NCBI GenBank assembly: GCA_029204045.2
Contig: CM055076.1
Location: 8,870,346-8,934,345 of the forward strand
Reading direction: 5' to 3'
Source of the DNA: Tillandsia leiboldiana
Lineage: Eukaryota > Streptophyta > Magnoliopsida > Poales > Bromeliaceae
DNA: 64,000 nt
The notes under the pieces were generated by a model that made no database searches, had not been told where the DNA came from, and saw nothing but the letters and a program-made list of their open reading frames with translations. Each line of letters opens with the position of its first letter. Position 1 is the stretch's first letter. This document shows, in pieces, positions 45,126-56,303 of the stretch. Both the position numbers and the translations under genes were made by a program.

Positions 45126-47489
45126 TGTAGCGTCAGCTTCGACACCAGGTCTCCCACGCTTAATGACTTGGCCTTTACTTTTTTATTGTATGCATTTTGA
45201 ACTCAGCTTTGGTGGGCCCGTAGATGATCTAGCGCTTTTAGCCGAGTCTCGCACTCCTCACTCAAATCTTCATTCATCAAGAGCTCATATTCTTGATTAC
45301 TCAGGTCACGTTGCCTTTCGACCCTCAAAGACGGAATCATGATTTCAGCCGATAATACGGCCTCATGTTCGTAGACCAAGCAAAAAGGGGTGACTCTTGT
45401 GGCGGTCTTGATGGTTGTTCGGCAAGCCCAGAGAACTTTAGGCAATTTCTCGTGCCATCTCTTTGGGTGTTTCCCAATGTGTCGTTTCATCAAATTTATG
45501 ACCACCTTGTTCATTGCCTCGGCCTGCCCATTAGCCTGAGCATAGTAAGGAGACGAATTCAACAACTTGATCCGTTCCGCTTCTAAGAATCGAACAAATG
45601 TCTTGCCGGTAAACATTGTTCCCTGATCGGTTGTTATGGTCTCCGGAACACCAAACCGATGCAAAATCGATTCTTCAACAAAGACGGTTAATATCTTTTT
45701 GAGGGGCCTGCCTTGTTGGCCTGGCTTCTACCCATTTGGTAAAGTAATCCACGACCACTATTAAAAACTTGTGCTCTACTAGAGTGTTCGGTTAGATCTC
45801 GCCTATCAAATTCATGGCCCAACCCCTGAATGGCCATGGCTTAATAATGGCGTGCATGTCCGAGGCCGAAACCCGTTGGATCAGCCCATGGAACTGACAC
45901 TCCTGGCATCCTTTGGCATAGTTGATGCAGTCCTCGTGCATTGTCGGTCAATAGTAGCCTAGGTGCCGAATGGCCCATCTGAGTCTTCTCCCGGCCATTA
46001 CAATCGATGCCTCTTCGGTCCCCAAGCACCTCAGAAGCACTTCTTCGGGTGTCTTCTTGTACAGCTGCCTATCCAAAAGGCAGTATCCGAGGGCTCTCTT
46101 CCTCATTTTGTAGTCCGCTCGGCTGTTAGGATCACTCAAATAATCCATCAGAGGTTGTCTCCAATCCTCAATTACTTCGATCAGAGCGACCATCAGTTCC
46201 CTTACATAGACCGATGGCAACAACCTTGAGAAAACGGTGATGTGATCAGCCGTCATCGACTCTTTGTAACTCGACGCTATCTGTGCTAGGTCGTTTGCGG
46301 CGGCATTTTCCTTTCTTGGTCGATGGCTTAGTTCCACGTCTCGAAACTTGCAAAGCACTTCGACATCTTTTCGCAAATAACCTTGGAGGTTAGGACTTAC
46401 ACACCAGTATTCGCCCGTCAGTTGTTTAATCACAACTAGCGAATCTCCGATTACTTCTAAATTCTTTGCTCCTAATTCTTCCAAGATCTCGAGGCCAATG
46501 ACTAGGGCCTCATATTCAGCTTGATTATTCAAATAGCTGAAGTCGAGCTCGAGGGCAAACTGAACTTCTCTCCCTTTAGGTGATCGAGTTACTATTCCAA
46601 CCCTAGCCGAATCAACAATTCTTGAGCCATCGAAATACAAAGTCCATCTGGGTAGGCCGACGAAGTCGGCCGTCGATTCCTCGATCTCGACACAAGGATG
46701 GTCGGCTAAAAAATTTGCTATCGCTTGTCTCTTGACAGCCTTTGCCAGGACGTAAGTTAGCGAGAATTTGGACAAAGCGAGCATCCATCGCTCGATTCTG
46801 CTCTTTAGCACCGGTTTTGACAGCATATACTTGATTAAATCAGTCTTGCAAATGACCGATACTTCTACTGGCAACATATAATATCTGAGCTTTGTACACG
46901 AGAAGTATAGTGCTAGACATAACTTCCATTGCCGAATACCTACGTTCGTTATCAACTAGCCGTCTGCTCAAGTAGTAGACGGCCTGCTCGTCTCTTAGCT
47001 CATTGTCTTGAGCCAACAGGCACCCTAGGTTTCCCTTGGCAGCCGATATGTACAACTTCATCGGCCAATCGTATTGAGGGGGGAACTAATACGAGCGACT
47101 TAGTGAGATATCTCTTAATATCATCTGCTTGGTGTTCTACGGCCCACACGAACTCGTCCCGATCTCTCGGCCGTAGTAAAGGGCTAAATGCCTCTATTCT
47201 TCAGGCTAGGTTGGTAATGAATCGCCTCAGGTAGTTAATCTTTCCCAAGAGAGACTGCAATTCTTTCTTCATCTTTGGCACAGGCATTTCTATAATCGCC
47301 TCTGTCTTGTTTTGATCGACCTCGATCCCCCTCTGATGCACTAGGAAACCCAAGAAGTTTCCGGCCGAAACGCCGAATGCGCATTTTAGCGGGTTCATTT
47401 TTAGACTATACTTTCTCATTTGTTCAAAAGCTAATCTCAAATCGGCCCATTGATCGGTTTTAGATTTTGATTTTACCGCAATGTCATTG
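45126..47489 (-). pseudogene. Tat-lineage gypsy pol fragment (RT end, RNase H, aRNase H, IN)
   Basis: Minus-strand remnant with several frameshifts and stops. From right to left: end of RT (SLKMNPLKCAFGVSAG, 47201-47440), RNase H (46840-47061 and 46955), a second archaeal-type RNase H (LYFDGSR, NNQAEYEAL, VIGDSLVVIKQL; about 46290-46660), integrase zinc region (45840-45960, poorly kept) and integrase core (TTDQGTMFTG, NGQAEAMNK; 45203-45664). The extra RNase H is the known mark of the Tat/Ogre/Retand branch. RT is cut at the catalytic YxDD at about 47489 and the integrase C-terminus is cut by the X2 boundary at 45125, so both ends are lost. Confidence 0.88.
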
Positions 47490-47982
47490 TTGAGACTAAA
47501 ATTTTTGCCACTTGAGGGAGTGACACGTGGCGTCTATCATCGGCTAAAGGTATCGACCGACGGGGGTTTGAGTCAGCAAAGAGGGACTCGCATCTCAATT
47601 GAGACCGGTCTCGATTACGGAAGAGAACAGCTCACGATGCATGCCATCGGCCAAAGATATCAACCGATGAAGGAAGAGGGATCCGCGTCCTGATCCGAGC
47701 CGATCTCAGTCGCGTAAGATTACGACACGCGACATAGGCTATCGGCTAAAAGTATCAGCCGATAGGAGAAACAACCGACGAAGAGGAGTAATGCCTCGTC
47801 CAAGGCTAACTTCGGCTGCCACCAGACCTCACTAGTCAAGCGATAAAGGAGGCGAAGGTCGAAGATAGTTTTTCGGTTGCTCGAACCGAGAAGAAAGGAG
47901 TGCAAGATTTAGGCACGAATTCCACAGCTAACCCAAAAGGGCAAGCAGCGCCCACCACCGAAAAGCGCCAAGAGTTACGCTC
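47490..47982. repeat. Unassigned LTR-like segment with three hairpin repeats
   Basis: Starts TGTTGAGAC at about 47489 and includes GACACGTGGC, which may be an LTR start in plus orientation, but no partner is in the window. Three copies of an ATCGGCTAAA-GTATC-CCGAT unit lie near 47538, 47645 and 47740, about 100 bp apart. No gene is visible. Confidence 0.5.
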
Positions 47983-48451
47983 GCCCGCGGCCGCTCCGCC
48001 GCCTGCCCGAGCCCGTCCGCCGCGCTCCGCTGCAGCCCGCCGCCGCCGCCGCTGCCCGCGGGCCGCCGGAACAGTGCCAAGCGCCTCGAAAACCATGTTT
48101 TCGCATCCGGGTTCCGAAAAATACAAATGAATAGTCCATTTTCATCGTTTTCGCACGCTGAGTCCAAATCCGGTGTCCGATTTGCCAAATTCTAATTCCA
48201 AAATTTGTCGAATGCATCCAGACAAGTGTTTTTTACCCAAATTTCGTGCTGAGTCCCATTTTGATATATGTTTCGCGCGAGAACACTTCTAAACACTCGA
48301 CGGGGTCTTCCGACTACTCTCGGGATCCATTCAACACACTGAGTCCAACACTGGTGTCCAATTTGTGCATAAACCCCTCCAATACACAGTACATGCCCCC
48401 AGAAGCTGCCAAACGCATTGCAACAGCTCTGCGGAGATCCAGGTCATCACA
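47983..48451 (-). repeat. Z 3' LTR, truncated
   Basis: Matches the right end of the Z 5' LTR (54011-54479) closely. It begins abruptly at 47983 next to the unassigned segment; about 3.2 kb of the LTR is missing. Confidence 0.88.
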
Positions 48452-50257
48452 TCCTCCCCCACTAAAAGAAAGTTTCATCCTCGAAACTAAAGTCATTCCT
48501 CAAGCCGGAACCTCAACCAAGTAGGGGGGGTAGATATCCAATCATCCACCACTCAAGCTCCCAAGGCTGTCTAATACCTCCTCCGGAGACGCGATGCAAT
48601 CCTCGGGTCTCTAACTAGAACAAAATAGAGGCGGGCACTCCAGAAAACCGCACCACCTCGACCAAGTACAGCTGGGCTAACCGCTCGAGCTACCAAGTAG
48701 TCTGCATCGATACAAGCATCCGCTCTTCCCAGGGCCCCCGATAATCCAACCACAAGCCCATCAGCACAAAAGCTCGATCCAAGTACCTCTGTACTCCCGA
48801 GGTATCCAATATAAGTCCCCCAACTGATCACGTAGACTCTGATCTCTAATCTTTAAACCGTCGGGGTGTAGAAGCAATTCCCCAACTCTCCGGCATCAAC
48901 ACACAGCCATATGCAGTCGAGAAAAGCAGATCACAAATCCGCCTTCAGGAAGACCCGGGACCCTTACAGCTGGTAAATCAAATCCTCCATGCTCGACAAG
49001 GGTGCTAGCTCCAGATGGTCACTTCATCAAATTCCCGGGGATCCACACAAAGCCGAAGTGAACCAACCTTCCACAACTCGAATAGCACCGGCACCCCCAA
49101 AGGCGACACACTTGGTCTGACAAAATTTCCAAAACATCGAATCCTGGAGTTGTGTCCTCAACTCTCAAACTAGTGACATGCTAGACAACTCCGATAGGAG
49201 AACAGCCGGGAACTCGCAACCAAAGGGGGTATCCCCGAGTCCCGGCGCCGCCGTAGGTCCCTCAACCACACTAGCCAAAAAGGCTACGAATCCACTGCGA
49301 AACATCCGCCTCGCTCACGAAGTCAAAACTATAGAGGCGAAGATAACCCTCAAGCAACCCAGGTACACCAACACCTCCGGGCCTGGCTCCCCAAAAAAAC
49401 TGTCCTCGCGGCATAATCAACCACCGCAAGAGAAAAACCAAACCAGCCAGCCCAACGGGGACCACAACAACATCCCGCAGCTGAGCCAAGACCATCAGGT
49501 CTACCGGCAAAATCCAGGACTCAAGCTGCACCGGGCAGGACCAACAACTCTCCTCCACGTGCCATGCGCGATCGGGAAAATAAGTCTCCCGTGCACGTGG
49601 TGACCATCCTACCCCTAACCCAAGCAATGAAGCAAAAGCACTACCCTCCAATAAGGGAATACTCCCGTATCAAAAAGATACGAACCCAAAAGCCCGGGAC
49701 AACTCAAACCTACCACCACCCCGACCGCTGTAACCTATGTGCTCTGACAGTCTCAGAAATCCACTATCCAGGAAAAGAAATCGGGAATGCCTCCTCCGAC
49801 TGATCTGTCCTCCATCACCCGGCGCCAAGCGCCTTAATCAGAACTCGCCTCAGGCGGCAGATCCCAACCCAAAGAAACTACAATGCCACGCTCTATACCC
49901 GGCGCCTACTCCAATGAGGCGTCCCAAATCCGTAATTGAGGGACCCAACGAGTTAAAAGGTATCCTGGCGCAATCCACTCTCAGACACTCATATCCTATG
50001 CGCCCCGTCCCTCTACACATGGAGCGTGCAGTTCAGCAACTGCGTTAACTCTTGACGCAAAAGGCTTCCAAGTACTCTCTATCCCCCACCGAACAAGACC
50101 CTGCCTCCAAGGGCTCCATACTCAATCCCACGAATCGGAATGACTCATCCGCCAAAACTGGCTCACTCGATCGACGCAATCCCACAGCTTACCCACTGTC
50201 AACTATCCACCCTGCCTCGGTGCCCCAACACTAATCGTCGGCACGGAGGGGGCTACT

Positions 50258-50352
50258 CGCTACTCCGACAACTGTGCCACTACGCTGCTCCGACAACTGT
50301 GTCACTGCTCCGACAACTGTGTCACTGCGCTGCTCCGACAACTGTGTCACTG
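50258..50352. repeat. Short tandem repeat in Z
   Basis: Four to five copies of a CTCCGACAACTGTGTCACTG-type unit, some with an extra CGCTG spacer, inside the former gag region. Confidence 0.8.
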
Positions 50353-50773
50353 CTCTGCTGATCTGCCTCCAACACTCCTACCCTTCGGGTCCGGAGCTCT
50401 CAGACTCCAATGTGGGTATCCGGCCCGAAACAACCAGCTCAGACCCAACCGTCGCACCAAGGTGCACCCGGGTCAGGGCCCAACGTCGGGGAGACACCGC
50501 TCACCACGACAAAACCGCAAATCAGCACACCCCAAACACTCGACCCAATCTAGCGAAAGTCAAAGACATCCCCCTATTTTTGTAACTTTATGTTGTCTAC
50601 AGCCAACATAACTGTCCCACAAAAATAGGATATGTCGATCCCTCTTCACTCACAAGAAGAGTCAAATAAATAAATCACCGACTTTCGCAAAATGTCGCGT
50701 CTCTCACGCACTAACATCCTAGGGTCCGCCCAAAAGCCTAGGGTTTCCTAAGTCCCAACTGACCTATCCCTAA

Positions 50774-50785
50774 GCTCTGATACCA
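50774..50785 (-). other. Z primer binding site
   Basis: TGGTATCAGAGC on the minus strand, seven bases from the 5' LTR. Confidence 0.85.
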
Positions 50786-51449
50786 ACTAATCTGTCACGC
50801 CCCGGGTGTAAACCAGAACCCGGGCCCGTCTACAGATCCGCCGTGCGCACGGTATTTCCCGCGTACACGAAGCGCCAAACCTGCTCAGATATAAGAGATA
50901 ATAATAAAAGAGCAATAAAAACAAAGCTGAACTAAAACTAATACATCTCAGACTGAAGCTGAAAATAAAATACAATACATCTGTATAAATGATACATCAG
51001 TCCCTCCCAGCTCACCAAAAATAAATACAACCTGCTGGCAAAAGCCAGTCCCATAAGTAAAAGTACAACTGTCTGAGGAAACAGGGGTACACCAACAGTC
51101 CAGCTAACTCGCTCATCCTGCCTCGAGATCTATCTACTCAGCCGTCCTCTCTCCTCGACCCGTCGCTAAAAGCCCAGCAGCACCCGCAGAAGTCACTGCA
51201 AAACAAGGGAGAAGAAAAAGAGGAAAGAAGAATGGGGGTGAGAACTACTAGTAAACCAGTAGCCTCCCCTAGTGAGTAAAACCTCAAACTCTGACACACC
51301 CACTAGGTCTACCAGAGGTAAAAAGGAAAGAAGTGTGGTAAGCAATAATGACTGCTGAAGAAAGGAAACTACCACTACTATGCCTCTAAAATACAGTCCT
51401 AGACTAGAATAATCGTATGCAACAGTAACCAACCGTCCCAGATGAACCC

Positions 51450-51660
51450 AATCTGTACCGCCCTCATCATCGGGCAAGTAAGCCACGCCGATGTGATAGC
51501 AAAACTCCTGCTGCCGCCCTCATCATCGGGCAAATAAGCCGCGCCGATGTGATAGCAAAACTGTCAATAACTGTCTGGCCCCAGCATCCGGAGGGGAACT
51601 CGAGGGGAGCGACCCACACGAGGAAAGCATCACCGGGCAATAACCGCGCCGGTGTGATAA
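51450..51660. repeat. Tandem repeat, CATCATCGGGCAA unit
   Basis: Two near-identical units of about 60 bp (CCGCCCTCATCATCGGGCAA to GATGTGATAGCAAAACT) and a third partial one near 51631. Confidence 0.75.
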
Positions 51661-51756
51661 GTATTAAAAACAGGACTGGATCACAACTATAAAGCCCCAG
51701 TGGAACACACCCCTCCACTAAAAGAAAACTGATTCCCAATCTGATGCATAAGTAAC

Positions 51757-52165
51757 CATCCGGTCAATCGCCCAATATCCGCGATTGCCGCAATACCCCA
51801 AAATCCTCGACCAGGTCTCACAACCGACCTCCGGTCAACCGCCCAATATCCGCGGTCGTCGAAATAACCCACAATCATAATCATGTCCCACATCCGACAT
51901 CCGGTCAACCGCCTACTATCCGCGGTAGCCGCTATAACCCCCAATCCAAAATCGGGTAAAATAATACATATCCGGTCAACCGCCTACTATCCGCGGTAGC
52001 CGCAACTCTACCGACTACATCAAGTCCAACCCCTGACTTCCGGTCAACCGCCCAAAATCCGCGGTTGCCGCAAAGCCCTCTAGTCCATAATCATGCCCTA
52101 TCACCGATGTCCTATAACCGACATCCGGCCAACCGCCCAATATCCGCGGTCGCCGCCAAAACCCA
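51757..52165. repeat. Six hairpin-forming tandem repeats in Z LTR
   Basis: Six imperfect units, about 68-84 bp apart (near 51757, 51831, 51899, 51969, 52040, 52124), each with CCGGTCAACCGCC, a short A/T/C spacer and ATCCGCGGTnGCCG. The CAACCGC and GCGGTTG arms can pair. Confidence 0.8.
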
Positions 52166-53495
52166 TAATCCACAATCCAGGCCCCGGCTACACTATCCCA
52201 AACCCCTGCTCAAACCCGAGCAACATGAACCACCTGACTAACAAAAGGAGAAAAGAAGAAAACATGGTTTCTCCTAAGTCAAGTTCCAACATGAAAGTAT
52301 AGCGATAAAAGATGGCCTATCTAGATGTCCATACAAGCATGCAAGCGTTCTAAAGAAAATATAATTTAAGTCATTGATCATTAACGGTATCCACCTATGC
52401 ATGTCACCTATCCTCAAGTAATACCACTAACAGGATAAATCATATAGTCCCAATTAAATATTCAATTCCACATGCAAGGTTAAGTGCTAATATAGCAATC
52501 CATATGCCCAAACAAGCATGCATAAGTTCCATCCCCACTTGTTAATCAATAATCCTAACATTGGGAGATCACTCTAATAATCCTAGTGAGCATGTCAAAA
52601 TAGAGGTAAACAACAACCACCCACCTGGACACGCGCAATCCTCAGCTGTAAGTCCTCCTCGCTGTCCAATATCCCTTTTCACGCCAAATGCCCAAACAGA
52701 TAAACCGCTGCGATCGCTGTTCACAATTACCCCAAAACATACAATTAAACACAAAAGTACCCAAATACACGCTATCCCAGAATTCAGTCCCAAAGTTGTG
52801 CCATTTTCACCTACGAGCTATACACAGAAAATTCCCAAAAAAATACCGTCGCGATCCTCGCGACGAGCCGGTCCAAACGAGTATCTGCACGTTCAAATCC
52901 GAGTTTCCTACAGTGAGATACAAATTCGACAAGGGAACCGCCCCGAAATAAACCAGTCTCAAAATCTGTAGCACAAAGTCCTGTACACAGGGATTTTTCA
53001 CCTTCAGGAAATATTCAGAAAAATCTCAGAAAATTCGAGGGTGTTCCTTAAGCTATGTAGATGAAAAACGCCTACTGGCACGCCTCAATCCGACGCCTGT
53101 GCGCAAAGATATCGCCGAAACACCGATGTGCTGTCCAAAACTCCGCCCCAGAAAAAGGGTCAAAAGAAAGCTCAGGAAACTCCAAGATAAACTCGAAACG
53201 AGGGGAAACTCAAATCATGAAGATCGTAGCCCTACCTGTCATGAAGCCAACGGCGCAAGAATCGACGAAAACGGTGGTCGGAGTAAGCCGAGGAGTCCTC
53301 GCACCCAAACCGCGACGAAGGAGATCACAGATGAACGAGCGTCGCGCCACGCCGTAAAAATGAAAACCTCGGGATGCGTGTCATAGAAAAATTCGGAAAT
53401 ATGCAGATGAAACCAGCTCTGGGAGAGGAGGAAGTCTTGTGAAGGTCCCCCTGTGAGAAGAGGAACAGAGAAAAAGCTTTCTGAAGTTGTTCTCG

Positions 53496-53509
53496 GCCTA
53501 TATATAGGC
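53496..53509 (-). promoter_or_regulatory. Z TATA box in a palindrome
   Basis: GCCTATATATAGGC, self-complementary, matching the position and design of the Y TATA box. Confidence 0.65.
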
Positions 53510-54479
53510 TGAGAAAAACAATTCACAAAATGACCCCCATGTCCCTGGATTCGGGCGCCCACAGCGGATCCGGGCGCCCGAATCCGCTGTGCCGCACCAA
53601 ACACACAGCGCCCGAATCACTAGGGGAATGCCACGTCACCGCATAACAGCGGAAAGCTAGCCCCGCCACTCGCGGGGTGCCGCGTGGCCGCTCCCCGGTC
53701 AACACGGGTGGTGGCGCCCGCGAATCAACGGGCGCCACGTGGCCCGCAATGATGCCCCGACCAATCCTGCAGCGTCGCCTGGCATGCCCCCTGCCGCGCA
53801 TGGTTCCGAGGCGACCCCCTGCGCCACGGTGGACCCCACCTACCTGAGCCATCCAACCGGAAGCCAACACGTGTCCCTCCCGGTCCATGCACCGCCCCAC
53901 ACCACTCCGTGAACCGCGTCCACTGAACCGACCCTACCGCACGCCGCCACGTGTCCAATGCGCCCCCGTGCACCGCGCGCCTGCGCGCGCGCTGCCCGCG
54001 CCCGCGCGTTGCCCGCGGCCGCTCCGCCGCCTGCCCGAGCCCGTCCGCCGCGCCCCCGCCGCTGCCCGCCGCCCCCGCCGCTGCCCGCCGGCCGCCGGAA
54101 CAGTGCCAAACGCCTCGAAAACCGTGTTTTCGCATCCGGGCTCCGAAAAATATAAATGAATAGTCCATTTTCATCGTTTTCGCGCGCTAAGTCCAAATCC
54201 GGTGTCCGATTTGCCAAATTCTAATTCCAAAATTTACCGAATGCATCCAGACAAGTGTTTTTAGCCCAAATTTTGCGCTGAGTCCCATTTTAATATCTGT
54301 TCCACGCGAGAACACTTCTAAACACTCGACGGGGTCTTCCGACTACTCTCGGGATCCATTCAACACACTAAGTCCAACACTGGTGTCCAATTTGTGCATA
54401 ACCCCTCCAATACACAGTACAGGCCCCCAGAAGCTGCCAAACGCACTGCAACAGCTCTGCGGAGATCCAGGTCATCACA

Positions 54480-54520
54480 GATCCGGACTGGATTCCCGAT
54501 CTGACCCGGACCGCGGCTAG
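54480..54520 (+). promoter_or_regulatory. Remnant of internal palindrome module in V
   Basis: GATCCGGAC- and GACCCGGACC-type units followed by GCGGCTAGGGTTTAATAAAAA. This aligns with the internal module of B (31785-31830); the TATA-like element is degenerate. Confidence 0.45.
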
Positions 54521-54649
54521 GGTTTAATAAAAACGAAAGGGTATTTGATTTCTTTTTAACTCAAGCTTTTGTTTCTAGTATCCCAAAGCTTCTCTCTCTA
54601 GAATCCAACTGATTTGGAGCCTTCCAAATTCAAGTTCTTTCGATTTCAA

Positions 54650-55011
54650 GTAAGTCTCTTTGATCAAAACTCGGTTTATTCACTGTTTTTGCCTTGTTCT
54701 TCAAAACGTGAGAAGAAATATTGTATCTTTTCAATTTTGAACGATTTTTGGTTAAATTTCTTTTGAAATAAGAACTCTGGATAGATTAGTTTTGTTTATA
54801 TGCCTTGTACTCTCTTGATTAACGGATTTTTGAGCTTCGATTTCTAAAAATTCGGTTTTAGGGCATATTATGAGAATTTTTGAAAAATATGGAATTGATC
54901 TACTTTTAAAATTCTTCTAGTCTCTATGCACGATAATGATTGTTTGGGTACAATTTTCCAAATTTTTGAAAATTAAACAATTTTTCGTGTTCTTGAGTTC
55001 TTGCTCGCAAG
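54650..55011 (+). other. Candidate intron in the ORF3 leader of V
   Basis: Donor CAAGTAAGT (GT at 54650) and acceptor CGCAAG (AG at 55010-55011), 362 bp apart. Flanking leader sequence resembles B, including TTTCAAG before the donor and TTGCTC before the acceptor. Confidence 0.45.
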
Positions 55012-55038
55012 ATCTTTGTTCTCAAACGCACTAGCAAG

Positions 55039-55635
55039 ATGATTCTTGGTTGCATTTTAGTGCTCATCACAGCGATGGTAGGGACACGAGCGTCAATTAA
55101 AAAGGAGCAAGATAGAGTGAGTCAGGAAGAGACGAAGAATGTCCTTCAAAATGATTCAAAGTCAGACGAAGAAGATTGGGAAGAAATTTGCAGAGAAATA
55201 CAACAGGTTGTTGATGATGAAGATAGGTTTGACTTAAAGAATAAAAAGCTGATGAAGTCTTGCTCAACGACCAAGCAGTATACTAGGCGAAAGAATCCAA
55301 GTGATAGTGGAATTCAGATTAATGAACCCCTCGCCAAAGAACAACCTCCTCACAGAGAATCTTCATGGATTGAAGGTAGAAATGCACCATCTGCATCCTC
55401 CCTACCTCCTTCGACCTCTAAGAAAAACACCGCAGAGGATACTACATTTATGACCTCCATCCGACAAGAGCAAAGGAGATTGTCTATAGAACAAGAAAGA
55501 ATGTCCATGGACATACAACGCATCACTTCTGGACAACAACAGATGAAACGAAGATGTTCAAAAATATCAAGAATGCTAAAGGGAATTTTAAACAAATTGG
55601 ATTGTAGCAGCTCGGACAGGTCAGATCTAGATTGA
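55039..55635 (+). CDS. V third ORF, membrane-anchored coiled-coil protein of unknown role
   Basis: 198 codons, uninterrupted. The N-terminus (MILGCILVLITAMV) is hydrophobic, like a signal anchor. An acidic stretch (SDEEDWEE) and LKNKKLMKS near residue 73 follow, then a charged linker, then a C-terminal helix with heptad-like spacing and MLKGILNKL. The same order of blocks occurs in B (30432-31261), although the elements have clearly diverged, so the ORF is under some constraint. It follows pol's position in the element and precedes the polypurine tracts, the place of the env-like ORF in Sireviruses. I do not recognise a named family. Confidence 0.75.
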   Translation: MILGCILVLITAMVGTRASIKKEQDRVSQEETKNVLQNDSKSDEEDWEEICREIQQVVDDEDRFDLKNKKLMKSCSTTKQYTRRKNPSDSGIQINEPLAKEQPPHRESSWIEGRNAPSASSLPPSTSKKNTAEDTTFMTSIRQEQRRLSIEQERMSMDIQRITSGQQQMKRRCSKISRMLKGILNKLDCSSSDRSDLD

Positions 55636-56289
55636 CTGATTTGTTCTAATAATCATCTTTTCTGCAGGTTTTTCTGTTTAAGTTCTTTTCTTTTCTGAAC
55701 TTTACCTCCCTTTATTGTAATTTTGGCTACTTTTTTTGTGACAAAAAGAAGGAGAGAAACATTGAAACATTGAATCTGAATGTTTGGACTTAAACTTTGA
55801 AGGTAAGTATGACACGATGAAGTAAAGGTAAGTATGAATACTTGTGTACTTTGAATGCGTGCCCCGACTAACTATTTGACTAACTATTTGGGCATGTAAT
55901 ATTACTAACAAGTTGCTTGATAACTGACACATTTACTAACTTATTAATTGTTTTGACATGACATTTGGATTGTTAATACATTATGATATGTGAATCTTTG
56001 TTTGCTAAACTTTCATGCATATCTGATAATTAATATCTTGGTGAGTATAAACTCTATCTCTCTGATTGATTTTTGAATATTTAAATTCTTGAAGTATCTA
56101 ACGATTCGTTGTGTCAAGAATTATTTCTTTTGCAGAGAGTACAAATGTCTAAGTCTAGAGTCTGTTTTAGGAGTTTATCTCCTGTATTCATCTTATTTGG
56201 TTTTTTCATGTAAATTTTTGTTGTATGGTGATAACAACAAAAATATTCTTTAGAATTTTTAAGTGAATTTTTGTTTTGTCACGAAACCG

Positions 56290-56303
56290 CCAAAGGGGGA
56301 GAT
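56290..56303 (+). other. V polypurine tract
   Basis: CCAAAGGGGGAGAT before TGTTAAGG of the LTR. An altered internal tract (AAAAAGAAGGAGAG) lies at about 55744-55757. Confidence 0.8.

Larger units (their letters stand above)
48452..50792 (-). pseudogene. Z degenerate gypsy interior (gag-protease remnant)
   Basis: A polypurine tract (48452-48467) is followed leftward to rightward on the plus strand by degenerate coding DNA read on the minus strand. A protease-flank block with CPVQLESWILPVDLMVL (about 49480-49540) and a linker block matching Y's PTAALGLEDIP (about 49240-49290) are clear. No RT motif, RNase H or integrase is recognisable, so Z is another deletion derivative. A leader similar to Y's lies at 50560-50770. 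A short tandem repeat lies at 50258-50352. Confidence 0.72.
50793..54479 (-). repeat. Z 5' LTR, complete
   Basis: 3687 bp, TGTGATGACCTGG to GGGGCGTGACA on the minus strand. It contains two tandem repeat arrays (51450-51660 and 51757-52165), a diverged hairpin (51239-51267), a TATATATA box in a GCCTATATATAGGC palindrome (53496-53509) and a very GC-rich upstream block with CACGTG cores (53640-54100). Confidence 0.9.

Noticed and set aside
51757..52165. CRISPR-like array (regular repeats with spacers)
   Set aside because: Repeats are imperfect, unequal in spacing, inside a plant LTR and without cas genes.
54004..54163. Three overlapping Arg/Pro/Ala frames
   Set aside because: GC-rich Z LTR; no conservation in the truncated copy.
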